Notes: a model not told the origin generated them from the letters alone. A DNA stretch of 64,000 nt from Lachnospiraceae bacterium (GCA_017431345.1 JAFRLH010000015.1:1-64000); one strand, 5' to 3'. Shown: positions 33,384-42,920, numbered from the stretch's first letter. A program made the numbers and translations.

Positions 33384-34868
33384 TCATGATACGGATCTGA
33401 TCCCGTGACTTCCGTCCGCATGGTCAAAGTTGGCCAGCTCGGGATGTTCCTTCTTTTCTTCCGTATAATTCTCGTAAGATACCTTCTTATGTTCCTGCGA
33501 CGCCCAGATTTCCTCTGCTGCAGGTGCCCATTCCTTTGCATAGTCTTCGCACTTGGCGGTCAGCTGTCCGACTTCCTCCGGTGCTTCCTCATTCGTCTGA
33601 CGGGCGCCGGTCTTTCTGATCATTTCCTTCAGCAGCTGCGGATTCTCGAGCATCGGGCACGGTCTCAGATGGTTCCTGTTGAACGGCTGCCCTTCATGAT
33701 ACGCCATGAACAGCGGGCTCCGCAGGATCTCCGCAATGCTTTTGTCATGAATGTTCGAATCCGAGAAATGGATGAACACACACGGCTCCGCGTCCCCGGA
33801 AGAATTGATGTGGAAATAGTTCCTGCCGCCGGCTATGCATCCGCCCACGAACTCGCCGTCATTCTGAAAGTCCATCGGATAGAATTCAAGATCGCATTCC
33901 GGGGAACGGATGAACCGGATGCGGTCGATCATCTTTTTCCGCTGTTCGACCGTCGGCATCAGTTCTGGAACCGCATTTGCACCTACCGGCATATAATGGA
34001 AGTAGAAGCCGAATCTCGCGCCCTTCCCGGAAACGAAGCGGATGAATTCATCACTTGTAACGGCTTCAATATTTTCTCTGGTGTAGCAGACAGAGATCCC
34101 GAAAACGATTCCGTATTCTTTAAGCAGATCCATTGCACGCATGACCGCCGCATAATGTCCTGTCCCGCGCCGCGCATCATTTGTTTCCGGCGATCCTTCG
34201 ATGGAAAGCAGGAACGTGATATTCCCGAGCCTGACGACCTCCCTGCATAGTTCCTCGTCGATCAGGGTAGAGTTGGAGTACAGTGCGAACATGGCGTCGC
34301 TGTGTTTTTCTGCCAGCTTCAGAACATCTTTTTTTCGTACCAGCGGCTCTCCGCCGGTGAGCATATACAGATAGGTACCCAGCGCCTTGCCTTCCGTGAC
34401 GATCTTATCCATATCTTCAAAGGAAAGATGGTTCTTGTCTCCGTAAGTACCGGACCAGCAGCCGACGCAGTGCATGTTGCAGGCATTGGTCGGATCGAAC
34501 AGGATCAGCCAGGGGATATTGCAGTGATATTTCTTTCTGTTCTCCCGGATGGTCCTGGTCCCGCGCAGAAAGGTTTCATAACCGAGATTGAGCATCAGAT
34601 TCCTGAGGTAAACGGGGTCGGTCTCATCCACGATCCGGTTGATAAACCGCATCCATCTGTTGTCAGGATCCTGTACAGCCTTTTTGACCGCTTCCAGCGT
34701 CTCCGGTTTTACGCCGCCTGCCTGGAATTTTCCGACAGCGTCAACGATCTTGACATAGGTCTGCGCGCGGTTCTCCGCCTGGTTCAGATGCTTCAGAAAT
34801 CCGTCGACAAGGATCGTAAATGCCTGCCGCTGGGCGGCATGGGACAGATCAAGCAATTTGCCGGCCAT
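33384..34868 (-). CDS. Radical SAM protein with auxiliary-cluster-like C-terminus
   Basis: A 494-residue radical SAM enzyme. The [4Fe-4S] motif is CNMHCVGC at 130-137, preceded by a 120-residue helical N-terminal region. The SAM-binding GGEP appears in YMLTGGEPLVRKKDVL. A C-terminal cysteine set, VGGCIAGGRNYFHINSSGDAEPC (split here as a single region near 335-357) and RPCPMLEN, suggests SPASM-like auxiliary clusters. The substrate is unknown, and no peptide gene is adjacent. ATG at 34868 follows a purine-rich GGGGGAAG site. Its promoter overlaps a palindromic operator. Confidence 0.85.
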   Translation of the reverse strand: MAGKLLDLSHAAQRQAFTILVDGFLKHLNQAENRAQTYVKIVDAVGKFQAGGVKPETLEAVKKAVQDPDNRWMRFINRIVDETDPVYLRNLMLNLGYETFLRGTRTIRENRKKYHCNIPWLILFDPTNACNMHCVGCWSGTYGDKNHLSFEDMDKIVTEGKALGTYLYMLTGGEPLVRKKDVLKLAEKHSDAMFALYSNSTLIDEELCREVVRLGNITFLLSIEGSPETNDARRGTGHYAAVMRAMDLLKEYGIVFGISVCYTRENIEAVTSDEFIRFVSGKGARFGFYFHYMPVGANAVPELMPTVEQRKKMIDRIRFIRSPECDLEFYPMDFQNDGEFVGGCIAGGRNYFHINSSGDAEPCVFIHFSDSNIHDKSIAEILRSPLFMAYHEGQPFNRNHLRPCPMLENPQLLKEMIRKTGARQTNEEAPEEVGQLTAKCEDYAKEWAPAAEEIWASQEHKKVSYENYTEEKKEHPELANFDHADGSHGIRSVS

Positions 34869-34905
34869 GAAAACTTCCCCCTTCCCGATTTAAAGAGCAC
34901 ATTGG

Positions 34906-34958
34906 TTAATGGTAACTAACCATTAATCGGATTATAGCTGAAGATGTTTTTCCTGCAA
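34906..34958 (-). promoter_or_regulatory. Promoter and palindromic operator of radical SAM gene
   Basis: Read leftward: TTGCAG at 34958-34953, a 16-base spacer and TATAAT at 34936-34931. The 21-base palindrome 34906-34926 (TTAATGGT, five bases, ACCATTAA) begins just after the -10 box, over the expected start site, which fits a repressor site. The cognate regulator is not in this window as far as I can tell. Confidence 0.7.
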
Positions 34959-35053
34959 GCTACAAACATTGTGATTTGTCGGATCGTCAGGCCGTTTTTA
35001 TTCATTTCAGGCAAAATGTCAGATACAGACGTGCCGTACTGTCTGAAAACATC

Positions 35054-35090
35054 AAAAAAACCCGGTCCTGCACAATGTACAGACCGGGTT
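35054..35090 (-). terminator. Terminator after tRNA-Thr
   Basis: Read leftward, AACCCGGTCTGTAC pairs with GTGCAGGACCGGGTT around a short loop, followed by seven T residues. Confidence 0.9.
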
Positions 35091-35098
35091 CCCGCAAA

Positions 35099-35171
<73 letters not shown>

Positions 35172-35247
35172 AAACGCATCGACTATATTACATGAACACA
35201 GTCGATTTGTCAATTGTTTTTTGGATTCTTTTTTTCGGTAAGAGATC

Positions 35248-37434
35248 TTACAGGATCATCGAAAGGCCGATCCGGTTCTTTTCAGGATCTACCTTGATGA
35301 CCTTCACTTCCACCACATCTCCCACGCTCACCACTTCCAGCGGATGCTTAATGAACTTTTTGTTCGTCATCTGCGAGATATGCACCAGACCGTCCTGATG
35401 GACGCCGATATCCACGAAGGCACCGAAATCGATCACGTTCCTGACCGTTCCCTTCAGGATCATCCCTTCGCGCAGGTCTTTCATTTCCATGACATCGCTT
35501 CGCAGGATCGGCTTAGGCATATCTTCTCTGGGGTCTCTGCCGGGACGCTTCAGTTCCGCAATGATATCTGCAAGCGTCGGTTCTCCCACACCCAGTTCCT
35601 CTGCCGTCTTCTTAAGATCCGTTACCCGGATATCTGCCCTGCCGGCAAGGAGATCTTCTTTTGATACGCCCAGCATCGCAAGCAGTTTTTTTGCAGCTTC
35701 ATAGCTTTCCGGATGGACAGCGGTAGAATCCAGCGGATCATCTCCGCCCCGGATCCTGCAGAAACCCGCGCACTGTTCAAACGCCTTCGGACCAAGCTTC
35801 GGCACTTTGAGCAGCTGCTTCCTGTTCCGGAAGCTTCCGTTCTCTTCCCGGTACGCAACGATGTTCTTCGCCACTGCGCCGGTGATGCCGGATACATACT
35901 GCAGCAGCGGCGCGGAAGCGGTATTCAGATCCACGCCGACATGGTTGACGCAGTCCTCGACAACACCGGAAAGTGCATCGCCGAGCTTTTTCTGGTTCAT
36001 ATCATGCTGATACTGGCCTACGCCGATCGATTTCGGATCGATCTTGACCAGTTCAGCAAGCGGATCCTGTACACGCCTGGCGATGGAAGCAGAGCTTCTC
36101 TGTTCCACCGTGTAATCCGGGAGTTCCTGCGCAGCCAGTTTGCTGGCGGAATAGACCGAAGCACCAGCTTCGCTGGTAATTACATACTGCACCTTCTCAG
36201 GGATCTCCTTCAGGAGTTCCGTGATGATCTGCTCGGATTCTCTTGATGCGGTCCCGTTTCCGCAGGAGATCAGCGTGACATGATGCTTCCGGATCAGTTT
36301 TTTAACGGTATCTTTCGCAGCAGCGATCCTCTGCGGCGTTGTCGGCGCAGTCGGATAAACGATGGCGGTATCCAGGATCTTTCCGGTCGGATCCACGACC
36401 GCAAGCTTGCAGCCGTTCCTGTACCCCGGATCCCAGCCGAGCACTGTGTGGCCGGCGATGGGCGGCTGCAGCAGAAGCTGGCGCAGGTTCTTTTCAAATA
36501 CGACAATTGCGCCGTCTTCCGCTTTTTCCGTTAATTCATTCCGGATCTCACGCTCGATGGCAGGACCGATGAGGCGTTCATAACTGTCTTTTATGATCGC
36601 TTTCAGGACCGGCGCCGTGTATGGATTATTATTCTTCAGAAGTCTTCTCTCCATATAGTGAAGGATATCTTCTTCCGGCACTTCCAGCTTCACGGTCAGG
36701 ATCTTCTCATCCTCTCCGCGGTTCAGCGCCAGCACACGGTAGCCCTGGATCTTCTGCACTGCTTCTGAAAAATGATAGTACGTCTCGTAAACAGACTTCT
36801 CATTCTCGTCCTTCGCTTCAGAGGCGATCACGCCTTTCCTGCGTACCAGTTCCCTGATGTCAGAGCGGAAACCGGCGTTGTCTGAAATCACTTCCGCGAG
36901 AATATCCGAAGCACCGGCGATCGCTTCCTCCGCGGAAGCAACGCCTTTTTCTTCAGAAATAAAACGTTCCGCATCCTGCGCGAGGGGATGATCGATGGCC
37001 TGTTTCAGGATAATGAGCGCCAGCGGTTCCAGACCTTTTTCCCTGGCGATCGACGCCCTGGTGCGCCGCTTCGGGCGGTAAGGGCGGTACAGGTCCTCCA
37101 GTTCGACCTGCGTCAGCGCGGCTTCGATCTTCGCTTTCAGATCGGGCGTGAGCTTCCCCTGCTCTTCGATCGTCTTCAGGATCTGCTCCTTCTTTTCCTC
37201 CAGGTTCCTGAGATAGGTCAGCCGCTCGGACAACGCTCTCAGCTGCTCGTCATCCAGCGATCCGGTGACTTCCTTCCTGTATCTGGCGATGAACGGGATG
37301 GTGCTCCCTTCATCCATGAGCTGGACGGCCGCTGCGACCTGTTCTGCTTTAACACCAAGTTCCTCTGCTATTTTTTTATTAATATCCAAATCTGAACTGC
37401 TCCGTTTCTGGTAATACTTCTCTTTCTGAATCAT
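35248..37434 (-). CDS. tex: Tex family RNA-binding transcription accessory protein
   Basis: A 728-residue Tex protein, which binds RNA through a C-terminal S1 domain and is linked to transcription. In order: the N-terminal helix-rich domain (INKKIAEELGVKAEQVAAAVQL), the YqgF/RNase H-like domain (TVLGWDPGYRNGCKLAVVDPTGKIL), helix-hairpin-helix repeats (YVSGITGAVAKNIVAYREENG) and the S1 domain (LKGTVRNVIDFGAFVDIGVHQDGL). An ATG at 37434 has a weak site; a TTG at 37389 has GGAG ten bases upstream and matches homologue starts. It follows the pyruvate-kinase-like gene by 14 bases in one operon. Confidence 0.94.
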   Translation of the reverse strand: MIQKEKYYQKRSSSDLDINKKIAEELGVKAEQVAAAVQLMDEGSTIPFIARYRKEVTGSLDDEQLRALSERLTYLRNLEEKKEQILKTIEEQGKLTPDLKAKIEAALTQVELEDLYRPYRPKRRTRASIAREKGLEPLALIILKQAIDHPLAQDAERFISEEKGVASAEEAIAGASDILAEVISDNAGFRSDIRELVRRKGVIASEAKDENEKSVYETYYHFSEAVQKIQGYRVLALNRGEDEKILTVKLEVPEEDILHYMERRLLKNNNPYTAPVLKAIIKDSYERLIGPAIEREIRNELTEKAEDGAIVVFEKNLRQLLLQPPIAGHTVLGWDPGYRNGCKLAVVDPTGKILDTAIVYPTAPTTPQRIAAAKDTVKKLIRKHHVTLISCGNGTASRESEQIITELLKEIPEKVQYVITSEAGASVYSASKLAAQELPDYTVEQRSSASIARRVQDPLAELVKIDPKSIGVGQYQHDMNQKKLGDALSGVVEDCVNHVGVDLNTASAPLLQYVSGITGAVAKNIVAYREENGSFRNRKQLLKVPKLGPKAFEQCAGFCRIRGGDDPLDSTAVHPESYEAAKKLLAMLGVSKEDLLAGRADIRVTDLKKTAEELGVGEPTLADIIAELKRPGRDPREDMPKPILRSDVMEMKDLREGMILKGTVRNVIDFGAFVDIGVHQDGLVHISQMTNKKFIKHPLEVVSVGDVVEVKVIKVDPEKNRIGLSMIL

Positions 37435-37448
37435 TCCGCACGATTTTT

Positions 37449-38426
37449 TCAGTTCCTGCGGTCATGCTCCGCTTCTTTTCCGATCTTGACAAGATAAGTC
37501 ATCGCTTCCACCGGAAACGATCCGGCAGCCGTTTCCCCGGTCAGCATGACGGAGGATGCACCGTCCAGCACGGCTCTGTAGACATCCGTCACTTCCGCCC
37601 TGGTCGGCACGGCCTGACGGCACATGGAATCCAGCATCTGCGTAACGACCATATAAGGCATATCCATCATCCTGCATTTCCTGCCGATCCGCTCCACGGT
37701 TCCCGGCAGTTTCCAGAGATCCATGGAATTTCCCAGATCTCCTCTTGCAATAACGATCTCATCCGACCCCTCGATCAGCTCATCGAGATTGGTCACGCCG
37801 CTCATATTCTCGATCTTCGAAAAGATCTTTACATAACGAAGGCCGGCGTCAAAAAGGGCATTTTTCAGGTTCTTCAGATCCCGGATCCCTCTGGCAAAGG
37901 GGAGCATGACGCCCGTCACACCGTATTCTCCCGCTTCCTTCAGATTGTTGTAATCATTCTTCGTAAGCGTAGGAAGATCGACCGTCTTATTCTGAATAGC
38001 CACGCTCTTTTTCGAAGTAAGCATGCCTCCGGTGAGCACCCTGAACATACAGTCTCCCGCGCCGTTCAGGACTTCCAGCCTGATCTTCCCGTCATCCAGG
38101 AGAAGGACATCGCCGTAGGAAATATGTTCTGTGACAGATCCCGGCAGATTCAGGGTGACTGCCGACACCAGATCATCCTCATGCAGGACCACCGGCGCCC
38201 TGAGCGCGCCGATCCTCAGTTCCGGCCCTTCCAGATCGATCAGGATCTTCAGATCGATCCTTCTGGCCCTTGCAGCCGCACGCAGCAGATCAAGGCTTTC
38301 TTTTGCATAGGAAAGCCCGCCATGTGACAGATTGATCCTGATCCCGGTCATACCGGCATCCAGCATTCCTTCCAGTTTTTCCTTTTCCCGGCATGCGGGG
38401 CCGAGCGTTCCGTAATAATCGACCAT
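37449..38426 (-). CDS. Short pyruvate kinase-like protein
   Basis: A 325-residue pyruvate kinase-like barrel, well short of the usual 470 or more. The barrel and inserted B domain are present: MTGIRINLSHGG, LIDLEGPELRIG, LLLDDGKIRLEVL, IFSKIENMSGVTNLDELIEGSDEIVIARGDLG and MLDSMCRQAVPTRAEVTDVYRAVLDGASSVMLTGETAAG. The whole C-terminal allosteric domain is missing, and the natural stop follows the barrel. The first strand is atypical (VDYYGTLGPACREKEKLE). It may be a catalytic but unregulated enzyme, or one with another role; a full-length enzyme is expected elsewhere. It leads an operon with tex. Confidence 0.75.
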   Translation of the reverse strand: MVDYYGTLGPACREKEKLEGMLDAGMTGIRINLSHGGLSYAKESLDLLRAAARARRIDLKILIDLEGPELRIGALRAPVVLHEDDLVSAVTLNLPGSVTEHISYGDVLLLDDGKIRLEVLNGAGDCMFRVLTGGMLTSKKSVAIQNKTVDLPTLTKNDYNNLKEAGEYGVTGVMLPFARGIRDLKNLKNALFDAGLRYVKIFSKIENMSGVTNLDELIEGSDEIVIARGDLGNSMDLWKLPGTVERIGRKCRMMDMPYMVVTQMLDSMCRQAVPTRAEVTDVYRAVLDGASSVMLTGETAAGSFPVEAMTYLVKIGKEAEHDRRN

Positions 38427-38472
38427 AGCATTGCTTCCTCATATGTGATGTTATCTTCCGGATACAAGCTGC

Positions 38473-38501
38473 ATTATATATTTTCCGCGCTGTTTTTGCA
38501 A
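38473..38501 (-). promoter_or_regulatory. Promoter of pyruvate-kinase-like gene and tex
   Basis: Read leftward: TTGCAA at 38501-38496, a 17-base spacer and TATAAT at 38478-38473. Confidence 0.75.
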
Positions 38502-38553
38502 CCACTGCGCTGTCAGGACAGACGAAATACACCGACAGCAGCTGCCGCACCGG

Positions 38554-38582
38554 TTGCGGGAATCCCGCTTTTAAGATATAAT
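38554..38582 (+). promoter_or_regulatory. Promoter of aminotransferase gene
   Basis: TTGCGG at 38554-38559, a 17-base spacer and TATAAT at 38577-38582, about 60 bases before the start codon. It is divergent from the pyruvate-kinase-like promoter. Confidence 0.75.
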
Positions 38583-38641
38583 ACCTGTGTCAGAAAACAG
38601 ATTTTCTTTATATTTGCATGAGAAGAAAGGAACTGCAGAAT

Positions 38642-39850
38642 ATGATACCGATCTCAAAAAGGATGGATCCGGTCCATTCAGATATCAGAGGCCCGCTTTT
38701 CCAGGAAGCGATCAAAATGGAAGCCGCCGGCGAAAAAGTCATGAAGCTCAACACGGGCAATCCCGGTCGTTTCGGCTTCGGCCTTCCGGAGTCACTGAAG
38801 AAAGCGCTCAGCGAAGGACTGGAAGAAGCTGTCCCCTACTGCGATTCCAAGGGTATGCCTTCTGCCAGAAAAGCGATCTGTGACTATCACTTAAGCCGCG
38901 GCCTGAAGGATATCACGCCGGATGATGTATTCATCACGAACGGCGTCAGCGAAGCAGCGTCCATGATCCTGAATTCACTGATCGATGCGGGCGATGAATT
39001 CATGATCCCCACGCCCTGCTATTCGCTCTGGAGCAACAGCACCTATCTCAGTGACGGCACGCCGGTATTCTACCGCTGCGATCCCGAAAACCACTGGAAT
39101 CCGGATATTGAAGATATAAAGCGCAAGATCACGCCGAAGACGAAGGCGATCCTGGTCATTAATCCCAACAACCCGACAGGCGTTGTCTACAGCAGGGAGA
39201 CCCTGCTGGCGATCGCACAGATCGCAAGGGAAAACAAGCTGGTCGTGCTGTCTGACGAGATCTATGACCGCCTGGTCATGGACGACCTTCCCTATTACTC
39301 CCTCGGCGCGCTTGCCCCTGATCTTCCCATGATCACCTTCGGCGGCCTGTCCAAGAGCCATATCGTCTGCGGCTTCCGCTGCGGATGGATGGTATTCGGC
39401 GGCCCGAAGGGAGAACTGGACGAGATCAAGGACGGCGTTCTGCGGCTGGCTTCTCTCCGTCTCTGCAGCAATACGCTCACCCAACTGTGCATTCCTGCCG
39501 CGCTGGATGATTATGAGAGCACCAGACAGATGATCATTCCCGGCGGAAGGATCTATGAACAGAGAAAGGCCACGGCAGAAGGTCTGGAAAAAATAGAAGG
39601 CGTGACCTTCGTAAAGAATGATGCCTCCTTCTATATCTTCCCCGGGATCGACCGGGAGATGTTCGATTTTAAGGATGCGCCGGATCTATGCATGCAGTAT
39701 CTGCACGAGTGCAAGGTGCTTGTGATCCCCGGAACCGGCTTTGACTGGTACGAGGATATCCGCTTCCGCATCGTGATGCTGCCTTACCCTGAGGAGATTG
39801 CGAAGGCAATGGCGGATCTGGGCGATTTCCTGAAGAGACATAAGAGATAA
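38642..39850 (+). CDS. Alanine/aspartate-type aminotransferase, class I
   Basis: A 402-residue PLP-dependent fold type I aminotransferase, most like AlaA/AlaT-type alanine transaminases. The PLP lysine sits in GGLSKSHIVCGFRCGW, with NPNNPTGVVYSRE and LSDEIYDRLVMDD as co-factor contacts and FRIVMLPYPEE near the end. ATG at 38642 is chosen because AAAGGAA lies about ten bases upstream; an earlier ATG at 38618 lacks this. It probably interconverts pyruvate and alanine with glutamate. It stands alone between a promoter and a strong terminator. Confidence 0.88.
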   Translation: MIPISKRMDPVHSDIRGPLFQEAIKMEAAGEKVMKLNTGNPGRFGFGLPESLKKALSEGLEEAVPYCDSKGMPSARKAICDYHLSRGLKDITPDDVFITNGVSEAASMILNSLIDAGDEFMIPTPCYSLWSNSTYLSDGTPVFYRCDPENHWNPDIEDIKRKITPKTKAILVINPNNPTGVVYSRETLLAIAQIARENKLVVLSDEIYDRLVMDDLPYYSLGALAPDLPMITFGGLSKSHIVCGFRCGWMVFGGPKGELDEIKDGVLRLASLRLCSNTLTQLCIPAALDDYESTRQMIIPGGRIYEQRKATAEGLEKIEGVTFVKNDASFYIFPGIDREMFDFKDAPDLCMQYLHECKVLVIPGTGFDWYEDIRFRIVMLPYPEEIAKAMADLGDFLKRHKR

Positions 39851-39854
39851 GGAA

Positions 39855-39905
39855 CAAAAAAGAACGGTTCTGTGCTGAAATGACTGCACTGAACCGTTCT
39901 TTTTT
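39855..39905. terminator. Bidirectional terminator
   Basis: AGAACGGTTCTGTGC pairs with GCACTGAACCGTTCT, with an A-run before and a T-run after, so it can end both the aminotransferase (rightward) and the DUF885 gene (leftward). Confidence 0.9.
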
Positions 39906-39958
39906 AATTTCTGCAGAAGGGGAGCCGGAGAACCGTCCCCCGGCTCCTGAAAGACCAT

Positions 39959-41677
39959 TCACCTCATCAGCGATTTGAACTCATGGAAATACCTCTCCCG
40001 CTCTTCCGGTGTCAGTCTCAAAAGATCTCCGAAGCGGTCGATGCTGATATAACCGGCCGAGAACAGCAGTTCCGTGAAATCCTTCTTGCTGAAGCCGTAC
40101 TCCTGCTGCCATTCCTCCAGCTTCTTCATGCCGTAATAATAACAGGTAAAATACCCCGGTGTGTTCTGATGCGACTGCACCTGCGTTCTTGCTGTCACGA
40201 AATCGAATCCGAGCTCGTCCTGATAGATCTTAATGACATCAGCCAGCGTCGCGCCGTAATAGAACATCATCAGATCAACATAGATCCGCACGGAAGCATG
40301 ATGCCTTCTGTACGCCACGAAGAGCTTAAAGAACGGATCCTCCTCATACAGATCTTCAAAAGCCCTCTCGGTACGGAGGCAGGTGCCTTCCAGCAGCGGG
40401 ACGAGTTTGGCACCGATCTTTACGACTTCGGGCGTTTCATCGATCGCAGCACGGACGAACTGACAATGATGTCCCGGATAGGCTTCATGCAGCGCATTCA
40501 GCTTGATCCATCCGTCTGTGATCGCCTGAACATTGTACTGGTTCAGGAACATCTGTCCGACATACGGACGGATGCTGAAATCGCCGCCTTCATAACCGCC
40601 CCAGGGATAGGAATCCCTGCAGCATTCGCAGATCGGCACACAATTGCAGATCTCGTCTTCCGGCAGGTTGACATATTCATGGGCTAAGGCGCGGGTACGT
40701 TTCAGATACCCGTCCATACGCGCGAACATTTCCTCTGCCGTATCGCAGGGGCCGGCATATTTCAGGAGAAGTTCATTCACTTCAAGCATCGTCTTCGGGG
40801 CAGGATCATCCACCGGCATCTGCGCGCCGATCGCAAGCGCCTCCGCCCTTGTCTTTTCAATCTCCTCTTTATGCCAGGCGAGCAGTTCGTCCAAATTCAC
40901 GCCCAGATTCTTATCCAATAGCGTGCGGTATGCGTCAGGATCCATTTTGACCGTAATGCTGAGATCCTCTTCTTTTGCGGCTGTTTCTTCCTGTGCCTCA
41001 TCGCTGCTCTCTTCTTCCGACCAGCTCTTTCCGATCACGAAGGACAGACCGCCGCCCGTCTCCAGCAGACGCACTGCCATCCCTTCTTCCAGATCACAGA
41101 TCCTTCTTATAGCCGCCTCCAGCCTTGCCAGCTGCTCCCCGGAGAAAGTCGGGAAATACTCTTTAAGGCGCGGGATATCCGCTTCCAGCGCTTCCTTTGT
41201 CTTCCGAAGCGCTGCGGCAATGCGGGGCCACTCCTCCGGCGCTGAGCGTTCGCGGATCAGCTGCAGCATCTCCACGCGGTTCTCCACAAGCTGGCGCATC
41301 ATCATAAGCAGTTCACTCAGCCGGTCCTGATCCGGCTGACGGCTGCATCTTGCGGTTCCCTGCAGAATGCTGTCGAGACCGAGGTACGAATTTTCCGGAT
41401 GACGCCAGTTGTCGTTTATTATAAATTCCAGCGAATCGATGAAATCCATCTGAATATGATTCATCAGACTGAAAACAGCATCCGGCGCCTCCAGATGCAG
41501 CACACGTCTGCGCAGACCGACCCATGTTTCCCTGGCTGCCTGCATATTCTTTTCGTTGGGAATGAATCTCTCCCTGATCTTCCGGTTTTCCTCACTGTAT
41601 TTTCCCACAGCATAGTAAAACGTCGCCAGATCCCTGTCAAGTTCCCGGTATTTCATGCATAATTCTTCTCTGTTCAT
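39959..41677 (-). CDS. DUF885 family metal-dependent peptidase-like protein
   Basis: A 572-residue protein of the DUF885 family, related to zinc metallopeptidases. The signature HEAYPGHHCQF lies near 420, with a downstream Glu-containing helix (LLEGTCLRTERAFEDLYEED). The N-terminal two-thirds is helical and holds an acidic stretch (ESSDEAQEETAAKEED) near residue 275. No signal peptide is seen, so it is likely intracellular. ATG at 41677 is chosen because AAGG lies six bases upstream; the open frame extends 144 bases further without a better site. Substrates for the family are not established. Confidence 0.85.
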   Translation of the reverse strand: MNREELCMKYRELDRDLATFYYAVGKYSEENRKIRERFIPNEKNMQAARETWVGLRRRVLHLEAPDAVFSLMNHIQMDFIDSLEFIINDNWRHPENSYLGLDSILQGTARCSRQPDQDRLSELLMMMRQLVENRVEMLQLIRERSAPEEWPRIAAALRKTKEALEADIPRLKEYFPTFSGEQLARLEAAIRRICDLEEGMAVRLLETGGGLSFVIGKSWSEEESSDEAQEETAAKEEDLSITVKMDPDAYRTLLDKNLGVNLDELLAWHKEEIEKTRAEALAIGAQMPVDDPAPKTMLEVNELLLKYAGPCDTAEEMFARMDGYLKRTRALAHEYVNLPEDEICNCVPICECCRDSYPWGGYEGGDFSIRPYVGQMFLNQYNVQAITDGWIKLNALHEAYPGHHCQFVRAAIDETPEVVKIGAKLVPLLEGTCLRTERAFEDLYEEDPFFKLFVAYRRHHASVRIYVDLMMFYYGATLADVIKIYQDELGFDFVTARTQVQSHQNTPGYFTCYYYGMKKLEEWQQEYGFSKKDFTELLFSAGYISIDRFGDLLRLTPEERERYFHEFKSLMR

Positions 41678-41818
41678 AGACACCTTCCGTCTTCCTGCAA
41701 GGAGTTTGCAACTAATAGTAATAATGAATGACCGCACAATATAATAACTATAATTATAAGCCGTGTCAATAGACAGAATATGTCCACCTGAAGGCGCTTC
41801 GATCTGCTGTGCAGCAAG

Positions 41819-41877
41819 CAAAAAAACGGGGACCGGCAGTTCATCCCCGTAATGCAGAATGCCTCTTCCGTCCCCGT
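41819..41877 (-). terminator. Terminator after gpx
   Basis: Read leftward, ACGGGGAC (41877-41870) pairs with GTCCCCGT (41833-41826) around a 36-base loop, followed by a T-run. Confidence 0.75.
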
Positions 41878-41899
41878 TGTATTGTCGTCTTTCTGTTTT

Positions 41900-42445
41900 T
41901 TACAGCGCAGCTGCGACAGCCTTCTTAACTTCTTCCATATCGACCGTCGGCTCGAATCTTGCGATCACCTTTCCTTCACGGTCAACAAGGAACTTGGTGA
42001 AATTCCACTTGATATAAGCCTTGTCCCCAAAAGCCTTGTTGTTCATATCCGCGAACTTAGAGAGAGCAGCAAACTTCAGGCCTTTGCCGAATCCCGCGAA
42101 CGGCTTCTCTGTGGCAAGCCATGCAAAAAGCGGATCCGCATTCTCTCCGTTCACATCGATCTTTGCGAACTGCGGGAACTCTGTTCCGAACTTCAGCGTG
42201 CAGAACTCATGGATCTCGTCATCGGAGCCGGGCGCCTGGTTCGCGAACTGGTTGCTCGGGAAGTCCAGGATCTCGAATCCCTGGTCCTTCATTTCCTTAT
42301 ACATGGCCTCCAGCGGCTCATAATGCGGGGTAAATCCGCAGCCTGTTGCTGTGTTGACGATCAGAAGGACTTTTCCCGCAAAATCCTTCAGGCTTACTTC
42401 GTTTCCTTTTCTGTCTTTGACTGAAAAATCATATACTGTGCTCAT
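41900..42445 (-). CDS. Glutathione peroxidase-like thiol peroxidase
   Basis: A 181-residue peroxidase of the GPx fold. The peroxidatic residue is Cys36 in VNTATGCGFTPHYEPLE; Gln appears in FPSNQFANQ and Trp in IKWNFTKFLVDREG, completing the catalytic set. Cysteine in place of selenocysteine suggests it uses thioredoxin. ATG at 42445 follows AAGGAGAG. It lies 40 bases after the OhrR-like gene in the same direction, so the pair is likely a peroxide-induced operon ended by the terminator near 41850. Confidence 0.9.
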   Translation of the reverse strand: MSTVYDFSVKDRKGNEVSLKDFAGKVLLIVNTATGCGFTPHYEPLEAMYKEMKDQGFEILDFPSNQFANQAPGSDDEIHEFCTLKFGTEFPQFAKIDVNGENADPLFAWLATEKPFAGFGKGLKFAALSKFADMNNKAFGDKAYIKWNFTKFLVDREGKVIARFEPTVDMEEVKKAVAAAL

Positions 42446-42485
42446 GGTGCTCTCCTTCCGGTTTGTTTTTTTTTTCTGACTGATC

Positions 42486-42920
42486 TCAATGACCAAGCAG
42501 TATTTCATACAGCAGCTTATACAGCATTTCCGCTTTCTGTGGTTCCAGGTCTATGCAGGATCCGACGCTCACCGGGATCCCGGCTGCTTTTTCCTGAAGC
42601 GCTCTGCCCTCATCTGTAAGGAATACAGAAACGACCCGCTCATCTTCTTCGCCCCTTTTCCTTTTCAGCAGTCCTTCCTGTTCCATTTTCTTCAGCATTG
42701 GGGAAACGGTACCGTTATCCAGCATCAGTTTCCCGCAGATCTCTCCGACTGTGATGCCGTCCTGCTCCCACAGAACAAGCATCAGGATATACTGTGTGTA
42801 CGTGAGTCCCAGCGGTTTCAGATGCGGTGTGTAAAGGTTTGTTACTTTCCTGGCCGCGGCATAAAGAGGAAAACACAGCTGGTTCTTCAGCTTCATCGCT
42901 TCCGCCGGATCATAGTTCAT
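42486..42920 (-). CDS. OhrR-like MarR family peroxide sensor
   Basis: A 144-residue MarR-family repressor. LKNQLCFPLYAAARKV at 11-26 holds Cys16 in the position of the reactive cysteine of OhrR, which is oxidised by organic hydroperoxides and then releases DNA. The winged helix has TVGEICGKLMLDNGTVSPMLKKMEQEGLLKRKR. A regulator of ohr or peroxidase genes fits, and the next gene is a thiol peroxidase. ATG at 42920 follows AAGGAGG. No ohr gene is present, so here the sensor seems paired with gpx. Confidence 0.88.
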   Translation of the reverse strand: MNYDPAEAMKLKNQLCFPLYAAARKVTNLYTPHLKPLGLTYTQYILMLVLWEQDGITVGEICGKLMLDNGTVSPMLKKMEQEGLLKRKRGEEDERVVSVFLTDEGRALQEKAAGIPVSVGSCIDLEPQKAEMLYKLLYEILLGH

